A stretch of 64,000 nucleotides of DNA from an uncultured Lachnospiraceae bacterium. Its GTDB lineage: Bacteria; Bacillota; Clostridia; Lachnospirales; Lachnospiraceae. Below, piece after piece: positions 17,792 through 26,830 of the stretch. The first letter of the stretch is position 1; every line of letters begins with the position of its first letter. The stretch lies in assembly GCA_958428365.1 (NCBI GenBank), contig CAUAFT010000001.1, positions 62,001-126,000 of the forward strand. The letters are read 5' to 3'. The position numbers and the translations under genes were made by a program. Under the pieces are notes generated by a model that worked only from the letters and a program-made list of their open reading frames with translations, was not told the origin of the DNA and searched no databases.

Positions 17792-19320
17792 ATTTCTCTC
17801 TCCCAAAAACTACGGTCAATGGAACGATAACAGAGGGCTTCATGCAGATGTTCCATCCGGATCCGCTCACTGCCCTCTAAATCGGCAATGGTACGGGCTG
17901 TTTTTAGGAGCTTGTGATAAGAACGAACGCTTAAGTTGAGGCTTTCATAGATCAGGCGCATCTGATTCTCCTGCTCCTTATCCAAGGCACAGATCTGTCC
18001 CATCTCTTTGGCGGGGATCTGGCTGTTGTAACAGTAAGCCCTGCCCCTGTAACGCTCCTTTTGTCTCTCATGAGCCCGCAGAATACGGCTGCGTATCTGC
18101 GCTGAAGTCTCCTCCTTCTCCCGTCCATGCAGCTCTTCATACGGAATCTTATTTACTTTTATACACAGATCCATGCGGTCCAAAAGAGGCTGGCTGATCC
18201 TGTTCTTATATTTTCGGATATCCGCCTCGCTGCAGCGGCATTTCTGCATGTCCGGGTAATGACCGCAGCCGCAGGGATTCATGGCAGCCACCAGCATGAA
18301 ATCCGCTGGAAACGTATATTTTCCATGGGTGCGGATAATCTGTATCTGCCGCTCTTCCATGGGCTGGCGCAGGATCTCCAGCGTACCTGTCTTAAATTCC
18401 GTCAGCTCGTCCAAAAACAGCACGCCCTTGTGGGCAAGGCTGATCTCCCCAGGTCTGGGATTCCCTCCGCCTCCGGCAAGTCCCTGTGGAGATATGGTGT
18501 GGTGGGGACTGCGGAAGGGTCTGACATTTACCAGACCTCTGGTCTCGTCGAACATTCCGCAGATGCTGTAGATTTTTGAGACCTCCATCCGCTCCTGCGT
18601 CGTCATGGGCGGTAAAATGGAGGGGATTCGCTTTGCCGCCATGGTCTTTCCCGCTCCCGGCGGTCCGATCATCAGAAGGTTGTGCCTTCCCGCCACGGCG
18701 ATCTCGCAGGCACGTTTTAAGAGTTTTTGACCGTTGATCTCTGAAAAGTCGGGAACCTCCTCTTCTGTTTCCGATGTTTCTTCTATATAAGGAGCCCCGC
18801 CCAGGTCCAACTCTCCTTTCAGGTAAGCCACCGCCTCCTGTAAATGTTCGATTCCCACGCTCTCCATCCCTGGTACTAAGGACGCTTCCCTGGCATTTTC
18901 CCTGGGGATCACTCCAATGTGATAACCCGCTTCCCCCGCCTTTGCCAGCATGGGCAGGACTCCCGGCACCGAGACGACCTTCCCGCTTAAGTTCAGCTCT
19001 CCCAGAAAAATACTTTTTTGCAGCCGCTGTCCCGGGACAAGTTCCAGCGCCGCTAAGATCGCCACCGCAACCGCCAGATCGAAGCCGGAGCCGGATTTTC
19101 GGATTCCCGCCGGGGAAAAACTGATGGTGATCCGCTTTGCCGGAAGCTGATAGCCGCAATTTCTCAAAGCCGTGCGCACCCGTTCTTTTGCTTCCTTGAC
19201 CTCCGCCGCTAAAAATCCCACCATCTCAAAAGCGGGAAGTCCCGCACTGACGTCCGCTTCCACCTGAACCAGGACGGCGTCCACTCCCCGCAGGACCGCT
19301 GTTGTAACACTGCTATACAA
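17788..19320 (-). CDS. comM: YifB/ComM-family Mg-chelatase-like AAA+ ATPase
   Basis: Hexameric helicase-like ATPase that in other bacteria extends branch migration during natural transformation. N-terminal lon-like domain (DVSAGLPAFEMVGF), Walker A GPPGAGKTMAAKRIP, the magnesium-chelatase segment PFRSPHHTISPQGLAGGG, Walker B GVLFLDELTEF, and the zinc-like pair in AMNPCGCGHY. The frame is open to 19392, but the proper start is TTG at 19320, directly behind AGGAGGAAAA; this gives 510 residues, the family norm, beginning YSSVTTAVLRGVDA. It overlaps dprA by four bases. Confidence 0.93.
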   Translation of the reverse strand: MYSSVTTAVLRGVDAVLVQVEADVSAGLPAFEMVGFLAAEVKEAKERVRTALRNCGYQLPAKRITISFSPAGIRKSGSGFDLAVAVAILAALELVPGQRLQKSIFLGELNLSGKVVSVPGVLPMLAKAGEAGYHIGVIPRENAREASLVPGMESVGIEHLQEAVAYLKGELDLGGAPYIEETSETEEEVPDFSEINGQKLLKRACEIAVAGRHNLLMIGPPGAGKTMAAKRIPSILPPMTTQERMEVSKIYSICGMFDETRGLVNVRPFRSPHHTISPQGLAGGGGNPRPGEISLAHKGVLFLDELTEFKTGTLEILRQPMEERQIQIIRTHGKYTFPADFMLVAAMNPCGCGHYPDMQKCRCSEADIRKYKNRISQPLLDRMDLCIKVNKIPYEELHGREKEETSAQIRSRILRAHERQKERYRGRAYCYNSQIPAKEMGQICALDKEQENQMRLIYESLNLSVRSYHKLLKTARTIADLEGSERIRMEHLHEALCYRSIDRSFWEREI

Positions 19321-19422
19321 TTTTCCTCCTTCTCCCGTTGGAATAATGGCGATCCGCCTGAAAAATAACGATAAAAAAGATGAAATCATCATACCATAGA
19401 TTTCATCTTTTTTAAAGAAATA

Positions 19423-20058
19423 TCAGTCTCTTTTTTCCAGGTCAAAACTTTTTCTCAATTTCATCAACGCTTTTTTCTCAATACGGCTGACATAGGAACG
19501 GGAGATATCCAGCTTTTTCGCCACTTCCCGCTGGGTGTGGATCTCATTTCCCAAAATCCCATATCGCATGGCAATGACGGTCTGCTCTCTGTCGCTTAAA
19601 ACTTTGGGAATATATCCATAGAGCTTTTTGATATTTTCGGACTCTTCCATTTTCTGAACCACATCCACCTCTTCCCCCGCCGCAACATCGAGAAGACTGA
19701 TCTGATTTCCCTCCTTGTCTGTGCCGATGGGTTCATACAACGACACCTCTCTGGAGGTCTTTTTCTTTCCCCTGAAATACATCAACAATTCATTGTCAAT
19801 GCACCTTGCCGCATAAGTTGCCAGCTTGATCTGACGATCCGCTTTGAAGGTCTCCACTGCCTTGATCAATCCGATGGTTCCTATGGAAATCAGATCTTCC
19901 ATATCCTCATCGCTCGCCTGATATTTCTTTGCCACATGCGCTACCAGTCTCAGATTGTGCTCGATCAGCTCATGTTTCGCTTTAAGGTCTCCTTCCTTCA
20001 TTCTCTCAATGCATTCTTTTTCTTCTTCTTGGGTAAGAGGAGATAAAAAAGTTTTCAC
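19423..20058 (-). CDS. sigK: Sporulation sigma factor SigK (no pro-sequence)
   Basis: Late mother-cell sigma factor for spore coat and cortex genes, 211 residues. Region 2 is seen as IEHNLRLVAHVAKKY and EDLISIGTIGLIKAVETF, region 3 as VSLYEPIGTDKEGNQISLLD, and region 4 helix-turn-helix as REVAKKLDISRSYVSRIEKK. The start is GTG at 20058 with an in-frame TAA three codons upstream, so the hydrophobic inhibitory pro-sequence of Bacillus SigK is absent and no proteolytic activation is needed. The gene is intact, with no skin element. Two sigma-K/E-like promoter sequences lie upstream. Confidence 0.92.
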   Translation of the reverse strand: MKTFLSPLTQEEEKECIERMKEGDLKAKHELIEHNLRLVAHVAKKYQASDEDMEDLISIGTIGLIKAVETFKADRQIKLATYAARCIDNELLMYFRGKKKTSREVSLYEPIGTDKEGNQISLLDVAAGEEVDVVQKMEESENIKKLYGYIPKVLSDREQTVIAMRYGILGNEIHTQREVAKKLDISRSYVSRIEKKALMKLRKSFDLEKRD

Positions 20059-20086
20059 AATTACACCTTAAAGCTGCTTTTTTACC

Positions 20087-20187
20087 ATTCTATGAAATCT
20101 GACAGGTCCTAGTGCCTTTCCCTCTTTTCTTTTTTGCGTTTCTTCTTATTTAAAGATCCTGTCTATATGAAACCTGCAGGGTCCTGT
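20087..20187 (-). promoter_or_regulatory. Tandem mother-cell-type promoters before sigK
   Basis: Two imperfect 21-base direct repeats (20092-20112 and 20167-20187) each carry, on the minus strand, an AC followed 16-17 bases later by CATA: AC-N17-CATAGAAT (CATA block 20087-20094) and AC-N16-CATATAGA (20162-20169). These fit sigma-K (AC / CATANNNTA) and partly sigma-E -10 rules. This is pattern matching only. Confidence 0.4.
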
Positions 20188-20215
20188 TGCATTTTTTCAT
20201 GTTTTTGGCTACGAT
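20187..20215 (+). promoter_or_regulatory. Candidate promoter for the pseudouridine synthase gene
   Basis: TTGCAT (20187-20192) and TACGAT (20210-20215) are separated by 17 bases on the plus strand, about 80 bases before the ATG. It abuts the upstream sigK repeat on the other strand. Confidence 0.35.
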
Positions 20216-20297
20216 ATCCTATATAAGAGTTCACCTTTTAGGATGCGGGTGCCAAAAGCATCTTTCACATACAAGCTATGGAACAATGGAGTGCATT

Positions 20298-21176
20298 ATG
20301 AAACGAGTATTTACTTATCAAATAGAAAAAGAGACCACCGTAGGCGATTTTTTGAAAGAACAGGGGTATTCCAGAAGCGTTATTGTCCACCTGAAAAAAA
20401 CGAAAAACAGCATAACGTCCAAGGGACGCTGGCTCTATGTCCGGGACAGGCTCCATCCGGGGCAGGAATTGACCGTAACCCTCCTGGAAAAGGAAGGTTC
20501 AAAAAAGATTCCCCCGGTTCCCATGGATCTGGACATCGTATACGAGGATGAGGATCTTCTGGTGGTAAATAAACCCAGCGATACCCCGATTCATCCCTCC
20601 TTACACAATTATGAGAATACCCTCGCCAACGGAGTGATGGATTATTTTGAAACACAGGGGATCTCCTATGTTTTTCGCTGTATGAACCGTCTGGACCGTG
20701 ATACCACCGGACTGACCATCCTCGCAAAGCATATGCTCAGCGCCTCCATCCTCTCTCAGGATATTGTGGAACGCCGGGTACACAGAACTTATCTCGCCAT
20801 CGTGGATGGGATCCTGACCGGAAGCGGAACCATTGACGCGCCTATTGGAAGGGAAAACGATTCCGTCATCACCCGCTGTATCGACTTCGAACACGGGGAA
20901 CGCGCCGTCACCCATTACCAAAGCCTAAGCTCCAAAGACGGACTGACTCTGGTCTCTTTACAACTGGAAACAGGACGCACTCACCAGATCCGGGTTCATA
21001 TGAAGCACCTGGGCTATCCCCTGATCGGCGACTACCTCTACCATCCCGATACCTCCCGGATCGGCAGGCAGGCGCTTCATTCCCACCGCCTGGAATTTGT
21101 CCATCCCATTACAAAGAAGGCAATGGAACTGACTGCCCCACTGCCTTCTGATATGGAAAGATTATTCCCTGTTTAA
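20298..21176 (+). CDS. RluA-family RNA pseudouridine synthase
   Basis: Isomerises uridine to pseudouridine in rRNA or tRNA. The 292-residue product has an S4-like N-terminal RNA-binding region (about 1-75, VGDFLKEQGYSRSVIVHLKK) and the RluA catalytic domain with the active-site aspartate in CMNRLDRDTTGLTILAK and the later TGRTHQIRVHMKHLGYPLIG. Open frame reaches 20187, but ATG at 20298 has GGAG seven bases upstream and gives the normal N-terminus. It converges on the DUF368 gene with only four bases between stop codons and no terminator between them. The exact RNA target cannot be told. Confidence 0.92.
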   Translation: MKRVFTYQIEKETTVGDFLKEQGYSRSVIVHLKKTKNSITSKGRWLYVRDRLHPGQELTVTLLEKEGSKKIPPVPMDLDIVYEDEDLLVVNKPSDTPIHPSLHNYENTLANGVMDYFETQGISYVFRCMNRLDRDTTGLTILAKHMLSASILSQDIVERRVHRTYLAIVDGILTGSGTIDAPIGRENDSVITRCIDFEHGERAVTHYQSLSSKDGLTLVSLQLETGRTHQIRVHMKHLGYPLIGDYLYHPDTSRIGRQALHSHRLEFVHPITKKAMELTAPLPSDMERLFPV

Positions 21177-21180
21177 AAAA

Positions 21181-22029
21181 TTATTCCCCGCCTAATTTTC
21201 TGGAAATCAGGATCCCGATTCCCAGCATAATGATTCCTGTGATGATGGATACCGCATTGATTCCCGAAAAATCATTGAGCAGTACAATGGCGACGGGAGA
21301 TGCGATAATCAATCCGATGATCGCCCAATATGCCTGCATTGGAAATTTCTCAAAGATCTTTTCTATGATTTTTGCAATGGCAAAGATTCCTACCACCACG
21401 CCGATTCCAAATGGGATCAGCACGCCGCAGTCACTCCACATACCTGCGATATCGCCATCAGCAAGATTACTCACAAAGCTGTTGATGGTATTTAAGACCG
21501 GATTATAATATCCCATGAGCATCAACATCATGGAACCGCTGACTCCTGGAATCACCATGGTTGCCGCAGCAACGACTCCCACGCCGAAAAGCTTCAGGAT
21601 CCCGATCACGCTGAGGCTTAGATCAGCTGCTCTTCCCTCTTCCTCTCCCATCAAAGCAAAGGCTATAACGATCACAAAGAAGATCAAAAATGCCAGGATG
21701 TAACTCAGCTCGATCTTTTTTCCCTTTACCTTTTGCGCCATGAGAGGCAGACTTCCCAAAATCAGCCCGATGAAAAACAGGTTTGTCTGAATCGGCGCTT
21801 TTTCCAGAGAAAATCCGATGATCTTTGCTCCTATAACGATTGCAATCACTGCTCCTATGACAATCGGAAGCAGTATTTTCATGCTCTTTTTAAATTCGGA
21901 AAACAAATGGGTTGCGGCATGGATCATCTTGTCATAGATCCCCATTGCAACCGCCATAGTTCCTCCGCTGACTCCCGGAATGATGTTCGCCACTCCAATA
22001 ACCATTCCCTTTAATATTGTTTTTATCAT
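21181..22029 (-). CDS. popT: DUF368 polyprenyl-phosphate transporter (PopT-type)
   Basis: Polytopic membrane protein, 282 residues, with about eight hydrophobic segments. The duplicated family signature is seen twice: IPGVSGGTMAVAMG near residue 18 and MVIPGVSGSMMLMLMGYYNP in the middle. DUF368 proteins recycle the lipid carrier undecaprenyl phosphate across the membrane for cell-wall synthesis. The start ATG overlaps the ybaK stop by four bases (ATGA), so both are made from one mRNA starting at the promoter near 22623-22650. Confidence 0.88.
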   Translation of the reverse strand: MIKTILKGMVIGVANIIPGVSGGTMAVAMGIYDKMIHAATHLFSEFKKSMKILLPIVIGAVIAIVIGAKIIGFSLEKAPIQTNLFFIGLILGSLPLMAQKVKGKKIELSYILAFLIFFVIVIAFALMGEEEGRAADLSLSVIGILKLFGVGVVAAATMVIPGVSGSMMLMLMGYYNPVLNTINSFVSNLADGDIAGMWSDCGVLIPFGIGVVVGIFAIAKIIEKIFEKFPMQAYWAIIGLIIASPVAIVLLNDFSGINAVSIITGIIMLGIGILISRKLGGE

Positions 22030-22520
22030 AAATCCTCCTTTGTTCCTTCCCTTTCTTTTACAACGTCCCCATAGGTCAAGCGAATGACTTTTTCCAGATC
22101 CTTCGGAGACATCTCTACCTGATAGCCGATCTTTCCCGCGCTGAAAACGATGTACTCCTGCTCCTTTGCCGTCTTATGAAGAACTGTGGGAAATGCCTTT
22201 TTCATTCCGATGGGCGAACAGCCGCCATGAATATATCCGGTCAGGGGGAGCAGTTCCTTTGATTTTAACATCTCAATAGATTTTTCTCCCACAATTTTTG
22301 CCGCCTTTTTCAGATCCAGTTCTTCCTCTACAGGGATGACAAAGACATAGTTCTTTTTGCTCTTCGCCACGGTGACCAGCGTCTTATAGACCCTCTTAGG
22401 ATCCTGTCCTAACATCCGGGCCACCTCTGTGCCGCTGTATGCCTTTGCATTATCATACTCGTAATGATGATATATTATTTTTTTCTGGTCAAGTATCCTC
22501 ATTACATTGGTTTTTTCCAT
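22026..22520 (-). CDS. ybaK: YbaK/EbsC-family Cys-tRNA(Pro) deacylase
   Basis: Editing enzyme that removes cysteine from mischarged tRNA-Pro. The 164-residue length and pattern fit: YHHYEYDNAKAYSGTEVARM, then DPKRVYKTLVTVAKSKKNYV with the conserved lysine, and GGCSPIGMKKAFPTVLH. ATG at 22520 preceded by AAGGAG. It is co-transcribed with the popT-type gene downstream. Cysteinyl specificity is a family inference. Confidence 0.9.
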   Translation of the reverse strand: MEKTNVMRILDQKKIIYHHYEYDNAKAYSGTEVARMLGQDPKRVYKTLVTVAKSKKNYVFVIPVEEELDLKKAAKIVGEKSIEMLKSKELLPLTGYIHGGCSPIGMKKAFPTVLHKTAKEQEYIVFSAGKIGYQVEMSPKDLEKVIRLTYGDVVKEREGTKEDL

Positions 22521-22544
22521 TCTATTTCTCCTTCAATGTAACTG

Positions 22545-22650
22545 TCTTATGACATATGCTTAGCTGCCTGAAACTGCAGCGCCTCCTGCGAATGCCGTCT
22601 GTCAGGCATTATGTCTAGCGATATTATACCATTTCACACTGATATTTCAA
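22545..22650 (-). promoter_or_regulatory. ybaK promoter with a structured leader element (copy B)
   Basis: Minus-strand TTGAAA (22645-22650), 16 bases, TATAAT (22623-22628) with an extended TGG before it. The transcript would begin with a palindromic element sharing TATAAT-RTCG-MTAGACAT and a downstream GGCAT...GGCGC block with the element at 36785-36875. Small stems include CCTGACagacGGCATT and GCAGTTTCAGGCAGC. The rest of 22651-22700 shows nothing notable. Confidence 0.5.
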
Positions 22651-22701
22651 CTTTTTTATAGGAATGATCTGGATTTGTGAGGCGACGTCCCGGATTCTCT
22701 A

Positions 22702-22730
22702 TTGTATTTTAAAGGATTCTTTTTTATAAT
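22702..22730 (+). promoter_or_regulatory. Sigma-A promoter of the alcohol dehydrogenase gene
   Basis: TTGTAT (22702-22707), 17 bases, then a perfect TATAAT (22725-22730), 24 bases before the gene's ATG, with AAAGGAGG between. Spacing and proximity make this convincing. Confidence 0.6.
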
Positions 22731-22753
22731 GAAGCTATACAAAGGAGGTTGCT

Positions 22754-24010
22754 ATGAATACAAAAGCAGTACGGATTTATGGAGTAAAAGATCTACGCCT
22801 GGAGGAATTTGAACTTCCTGTCATGGGCGAGGACGAGATGGAAGCTTGCATCATCACGGACAGCCTGTGCATGTCCACTTACAAGGTATCCAATCAGGGA
22901 GCGAAGCACAAAAAACTTCCGAATGATCTGGAACATAATCCTGTCATCATGGGACATGAATTTTGCGGCGTGATCACAAAGGTTGGAAAAAAATGGGAAC
23001 ATCTCTATCAACCGGGGGACAAGTTCGTGGCTCAGCCGAATCTGGGACGTGCCGATACCTTTTCCCTGGGCTATTCTTTCCCTTATGTGGGCGGTGAAGC
23101 CACCAATGTAGTAATCATGAATGAGGCGATCGAGAAAGGATGTCTGCTCCCTTATAAAGGAGACGCCTTTTTTGAGGGCGCTCTGGTGGAACCTCTCTCC
23201 TGTATCGTAGCAGGATTTAAAGCCAGCTTTCATTTAAGAGACCGCAATGACTACGATCATACTATGGGGATCAAGGAAGGCGGCTCTCTCGCCATCTTAG
23301 GAGGCACCGGACCGATGGGCTTTCTTGCCATCGACTATGCCGTCCACAATCCAAGACGTCCAAAACATCTGGTGGTGACCGGACGCACCTCCGCCAAGCT
23401 GGAAATGGCGAAACGGCTCTATCCAGTAGAGGAAGCGGAAAAATACGGCGTGACGCTCTCCTATGTGCTGACCCAGGACGGCGAGGATATGACAGATAAC
23501 CTGAAGGCTCTGACCCCGGATGGAAAGGGCTTTGACGATATTTTCCTGATGGCGGCAAAGGAAGATCTTGTGACACAGGCGGAACAGCTTCTCACCTTTG
23601 ACGGATGCCTGAACTTCTTTGCTGGCCCGGCGGATTCCAGGTTCGCATCCCGGATCAACTTCTATAATATCCACTATAATGCCACACATTTTGTAGGCAC
23701 CAGCGGAAGCAACACCCAGGATATGAAGGACGCTATTCAATTAATTGAAGATAAAGTCGTGAATGTATCCAAGATCGCCACACATATCATGGGACTGGAT
23801 CAGGTCTGCGATTCCATTCTGAATCTTCCAAATATGCCGGGCGGTAAAAAGATCGTCTATTCCGGTAAAAAATTCCCGGTAATGGATGTGAAGCAATTCG
23901 GTGAAAAATCGGAATTTGAAGCTGAGTTAAAACGTCTGGTGGATGCTCATGACGGATTGTGGAATGCGGAAGCGGAAAAATATTTCTTAGAACACGCTGA
24001 GGATATTTAG
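22754..24010 (+). CDS. Zinc-binding alcohol/polyol dehydrogenase (SorE-like)
   Basis: Medium-chain dehydrogenase of 418 residues, longer than the common 350. The zinc-site segment IMGHEFCGVITKVGKKWEHL and the NAD-binding glycine motif LAILGGTGPMGFLAIDYA are clear. The pattern CMSTYKVSNQGAKHK near the N-terminus resembles the L-sorbose-1-phosphate reductase group, so a sugar-phosphate or polyol substrate is likely but unproven. It stands alone with its own promoter and a strong terminator; AAAGGAGG lies before the ATG. Confidence 0.8.
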   Translation: MNTKAVRIYGVKDLRLEEFELPVMGEDEMEACIITDSLCMSTYKVSNQGAKHKKLPNDLEHNPVIMGHEFCGVITKVGKKWEHLYQPGDKFVAQPNLGRADTFSLGYSFPYVGGEATNVVIMNEAIEKGCLLPYKGDAFFEGALVEPLSCIVAGFKASFHLRDRNDYDHTMGIKEGGSLAILGGTGPMGFLAIDYAVHNPRRPKHLVVTGRTSAKLEMAKRLYPVEEAEKYGVTLSYVLTQDGEDMTDNLKALTPDGKGFDDIFLMAAKEDLVTQAEQLLTFDGCLNFFAGPADSRFASRINFYNIHYNATHFVGTSGSNTQDMKDAIQLIEDKVVNVSKIATHIMGLDQVCDSILNLPNMPGGKKIVYSGKKFPVMDVKQFGEKSEFEAELKRLVDAHDGLWNAEAEKYFLEHAEDI

Positions 24011-24020
24011 AAATTTTCTC

Positions 24021-24107
24021 TCACAGCCATTGTCATGCTGTGATATATAAGCAAACTGCAAGCGGGCAAGGACATGTACTCTGTCATGTCCTTGCTTTTA
24101 CTTTTTA
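24021..24107 (+). terminator. Tandem hairpins ending the dehydrogenase transcript
   Basis: A first stem TCACAGC/GCTGTGA (24021-24043) is followed by a strong terminator: GCAAGGACATG (24066-24076) paired with CATGTCCTTGC (24085-24095) and a T-rich tail TTTTACTTTTT. Confidence 0.85.
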
Positions 24108-24109
24108 TC

Positions 24110-24143
24110 AAAAAAAGACAGCTGTTACCGGCTGTCTTTTTCT
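24110..24143 (-). terminator. Terminator of the alaS transcript (works in both directions)
   Basis: GACAGC and GCTGTC pair around TGTTACCG, flanked by A and T runs on both sides, so it can end transcription from either strand. It lies 13 bases beyond the alaS stop. Confidence 0.85.
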
Positions 24144-24156
24144 CGTCTTTTTATCT

Positions 24157-26811
24157 TTATTTTATCTGACCTTCTAACACTGCTTTCGCTTCTGCTAAGG
24201 CATCTGCAATTCCCGCCGGATTCTTACCTCCAGCCTGTGCCATATTCGGACGTCCGCCGCCGCCTCCGCCGACTTTTCCGGCAATCGCTTTGATTAAGTT
24301 GCCCGCATGAGCGCCGCTCTTCATTGCAGCATCAGTTGCCATGGTCACTAAATTGACTTTTCCATCATTTTCAGATGCCAGGACAATCACACCTTCGCCT
24401 AATTTGTCCTTTAACTGGTCTCCCAAATCACGCAGACCGTTCATATCCACGCCGTCGGCACGGACTGCTAAGAGCTTCACTCCCTTGATCTCTTCCACCT
24501 GGTCCATGACATCGCCGAGAGCTTCCTTTGCCGCCTTGCTCTTCAAGGACTCATTCTCACTCTGCAATGCTTTCATCTCTGCCATGAGATGCTCTAACTT
24601 ATCCACCAGACCCTGTGGGTTGGTTTTTACGATCTTTGCTGCCTCCTCTAAGGTCTGCTCCAGTCTGTCATAATAACCGAACACTCCTTCAGAGGTCAGA
24701 GCTTCAATACGGCGTACTCCCGCCGCCACACCGGATTCAGATACGATCTTAAAAGCGCTGATATTGCTTGTATTTGCCACATGAGTACCTCCACAAAGCT
24801 CTGTGGAGAAATCTCCCATGCTGACTACGCGGACCTTATCCCCGTATTTCTCACCGAACAACGCCATGGCGCCGCTCTTCTTCGCTTCATCTAATGTCAT
24901 GATCTTTGTCTCCACCGGAAGGGACTCAGCGATCTTCTCATTGACCAGCGTCTCTACCCGAAGGATCTCTTCCTCGGTCATCGGTGCGAAATGGGAGAAG
25001 TCAAAACGCAGTCTGTCCGCATCCACATAGGAACCGTGCTGTTCTACATGGCTTCCTAAGACTTCTCTTAAAGCCTTCTGTAATAAGTGGGTCGCACTGT
25101 GGTTTCTCATGGTTAAGGAGCGTCTCTTCTCGTTGACTTTTAAGGTTACGGTATCACCAACTTTTATCATGCCGCTGACCATTTTACCAACATGTCCGAC
25201 TCTTCCACCGCGAAGATTGATGGTATCTTCCACCTGGAAGGTTCCCTCTGCCGTCTCAATGACTCCGTTGTCGGCACACTGTCCACCCATGGTTGCATAG
25301 AATGGGGTCTCTTCTACGATAATCGTACCAACCTCTCCATCGGAAAGGGCTTCCACAAGCTCTGTTTCAGAAGTCAGAACCGTCACTTTTGACTCGTGTA
25401 CCAGTCTGTCATAGCCCACGAACTCTGTGGTAATATTGACGTCAATCTCATCATATACGGTGGCATCGGCTCCCATATAGTTGGTTTCCTTCCGCGCACT
25501 TCTTGCCTTCTCTCTCTGCTCGTCCATGCACTTCTTAAAGCCGTCTTCGTCAATGGTAAATCCCTTTTCCTCTAAGATTTCCTGGGTCAGATCCATCGGG
25601 AATCCATAGGTATCATATAATTTGAAGGCATTTTCACCGGATAATACCTTTGTTCCTGCCTCTGTCATCTCTTTTTGCATTTCATCTAAGATGCTAAGTC
25701 CCTGGTCAATGGTCTTGTTGAACTTCTCCTCTTCCTGGGTCAGAACTTTTAAGATGAACTCTCTTTTTTCCTCTAATTCCGGATAACCGTCCCTGCTCTC
25801 GGCAATCACGGTCTCACTCAGGTTCGCAAGGAATCTTCCCTCGATGCCAAGGAGTCTTCCGTGGCGTGCCGCACGACGGATGATTCTTCTTAAGACATAT
25901 CCTCTTCCCTCGTTGGACGGCATGATACCGTCGGAAATCATAAAGGTTGCGGAACGGATATGGTCGGTAATCAGACGGATGGATACATCGTCCATAGCAT
26001 CAGTCTGATAAGTCTTACCGGCAATCTCACAGATTCTGTCCCGGATGGCTTTCATGGTGTCGATATCGAAGACGGAATCCACATCCTGTACCACAACGGC
26101 TAGACGCTCTAAGCCCATTCCGGTATCAATATTCTTATTCTCTAATTCCTCATAATTGCCGTGTCCGTCTCCATTGAACTGTGTGAACACGTTATTCCAT
26201 ACTTCCATAAAACGGTCGCACTCGCATCCTACTTTACAGTTCGGATCGCCGCAGCCGTATTTTTCTCCACGGTCATAGTAGATCTCGGAACAAGGACCGC
26301 AAGGACCTGCGCCGTGCTCCCAGAAGTTGTCACATTCGCCGTTCTCATCACGATAAAAACGGGTAATCTTCTCTGCCGGAACGCCGATCTCCTTTGTCCA
26401 GATATCAAAGGCTTCGTCGTCTTCCCCATAAATGGACGGATAGAGTCTCTCCGGGTCCATGCCAAGCACTTCCGTTAAGAACTCCCAGCTCCAGGCAATG
26501 GCTTCATGCTTGAAGTAGTCTCCAAAGGAGAAGTTACCAAGCATCTCAAAGAAAGTCAGATGTCTTGCGGTCTTACCAACGTTTTCAATATCTCCGGTAC
26601 GAATACATTTCTGACAGGTGGTCACCCTTTTTCTCGGTGGGATCTCCTGTCCGGTAAAATAAGGTTTTAACGGTGCCATTCCCGCATTGATTAACAACAG
26701 GCTGTTGTCATTATGCGGTACCAGGGAAAAACTGTTCATCGACAAATGATCTTTGCTCTCAAAAAACTCCAGATACATTTTCCGCAGTTCATTTACTCCA
26801 TACTTCTTCAC
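24157..26811 (-). CDS. alaS: Alanyl-tRNA synthetase
   Basis: Charges tRNA-Ala with alanine; 884 residues, the full family length. N-terminal catalytic core with FFESKDHLSMNSFSLVPHND and ARHLTFFEMLGNFSFGDYFK; editing domain with HSATHLLQKALREVLGSHV and the CGGTH zinc motif; C-terminal DHHA1 domain ending in a glycine-rich stretch (KVGGGGGGRPNMAQAGG). The start is GTG at 26811 behind GGAGGAAC. A gene for a small membrane protein and rnhA lie just upstream in the same direction. No T-box leader is seen. Confidence 0.98.
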   Translation of the reverse strand: MKKYGVNELRKMYLEFFESKDHLSMNSFSLVPHNDNSLLLINAGMAPLKPYFTGQEIPPRKRVTTCQKCIRTGDIENVGKTARHLTFFEMLGNFSFGDYFKHEAIAWSWEFLTEVLGMDPERLYPSIYGEDDEAFDIWTKEIGVPAEKITRFYRDENGECDNFWEHGAGPCGPCSEIYYDRGEKYGCGDPNCKVGCECDRFMEVWNNVFTQFNGDGHGNYEELENKNIDTGMGLERLAVVVQDVDSVFDIDTMKAIRDRICEIAGKTYQTDAMDDVSIRLITDHIRSATFMISDGIMPSNEGRGYVLRRIIRRAARHGRLLGIEGRFLANLSETVIAESRDGYPELEEKREFILKVLTQEEEKFNKTIDQGLSILDEMQKEMTEAGTKVLSGENAFKLYDTYGFPMDLTQEILEEKGFTIDEDGFKKCMDEQREKARSARKETNYMGADATVYDEIDVNITTEFVGYDRLVHESKVTVLTSETELVEALSDGEVGTIIVEETPFYATMGGQCADNGVIETAEGTFQVEDTINLRGGRVGHVGKMVSGMIKVGDTVTLKVNEKRRSLTMRNHSATHLLQKALREVLGSHVEQHGSYVDADRLRFDFSHFAPMTEEEILRVETLVNEKIAESLPVETKIMTLDEAKKSGAMALFGEKYGDKVRVVSMGDFSTELCGGTHVANTSNISAFKIVSESGVAAGVRRIEALTSEGVFGYYDRLEQTLEEAAKIVKTNPQGLVDKLEHLMAEMKALQSENESLKSKAAKEALGDVMDQVEEIKGVKLLAVRADGVDMNGLRDLGDQLKDKLGEGVIVLASENDGKVNLVTMATDAAMKSGAHAGNLIKAIAGKVGGGGGGRPNMAQAGGKNPAGIADALAEAKAVLEGQIK

Positions 26812-26830
26812 TTTTTTGTTCCTCCAAAAT

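Noticed and set aside
18392..19159. 255-codon frame on the minus strand inside comM
   Set aside because: It is an alternative frame of comM with arginine/glycine-rich, low-quality protein and no ribosome site; comM motifs are in the other frame.
24011..24065. Small RNA gene after the alcohol dehydrogenase
   Set aside because: The first hairpin has no promoter and is best explained as part of the terminator region.
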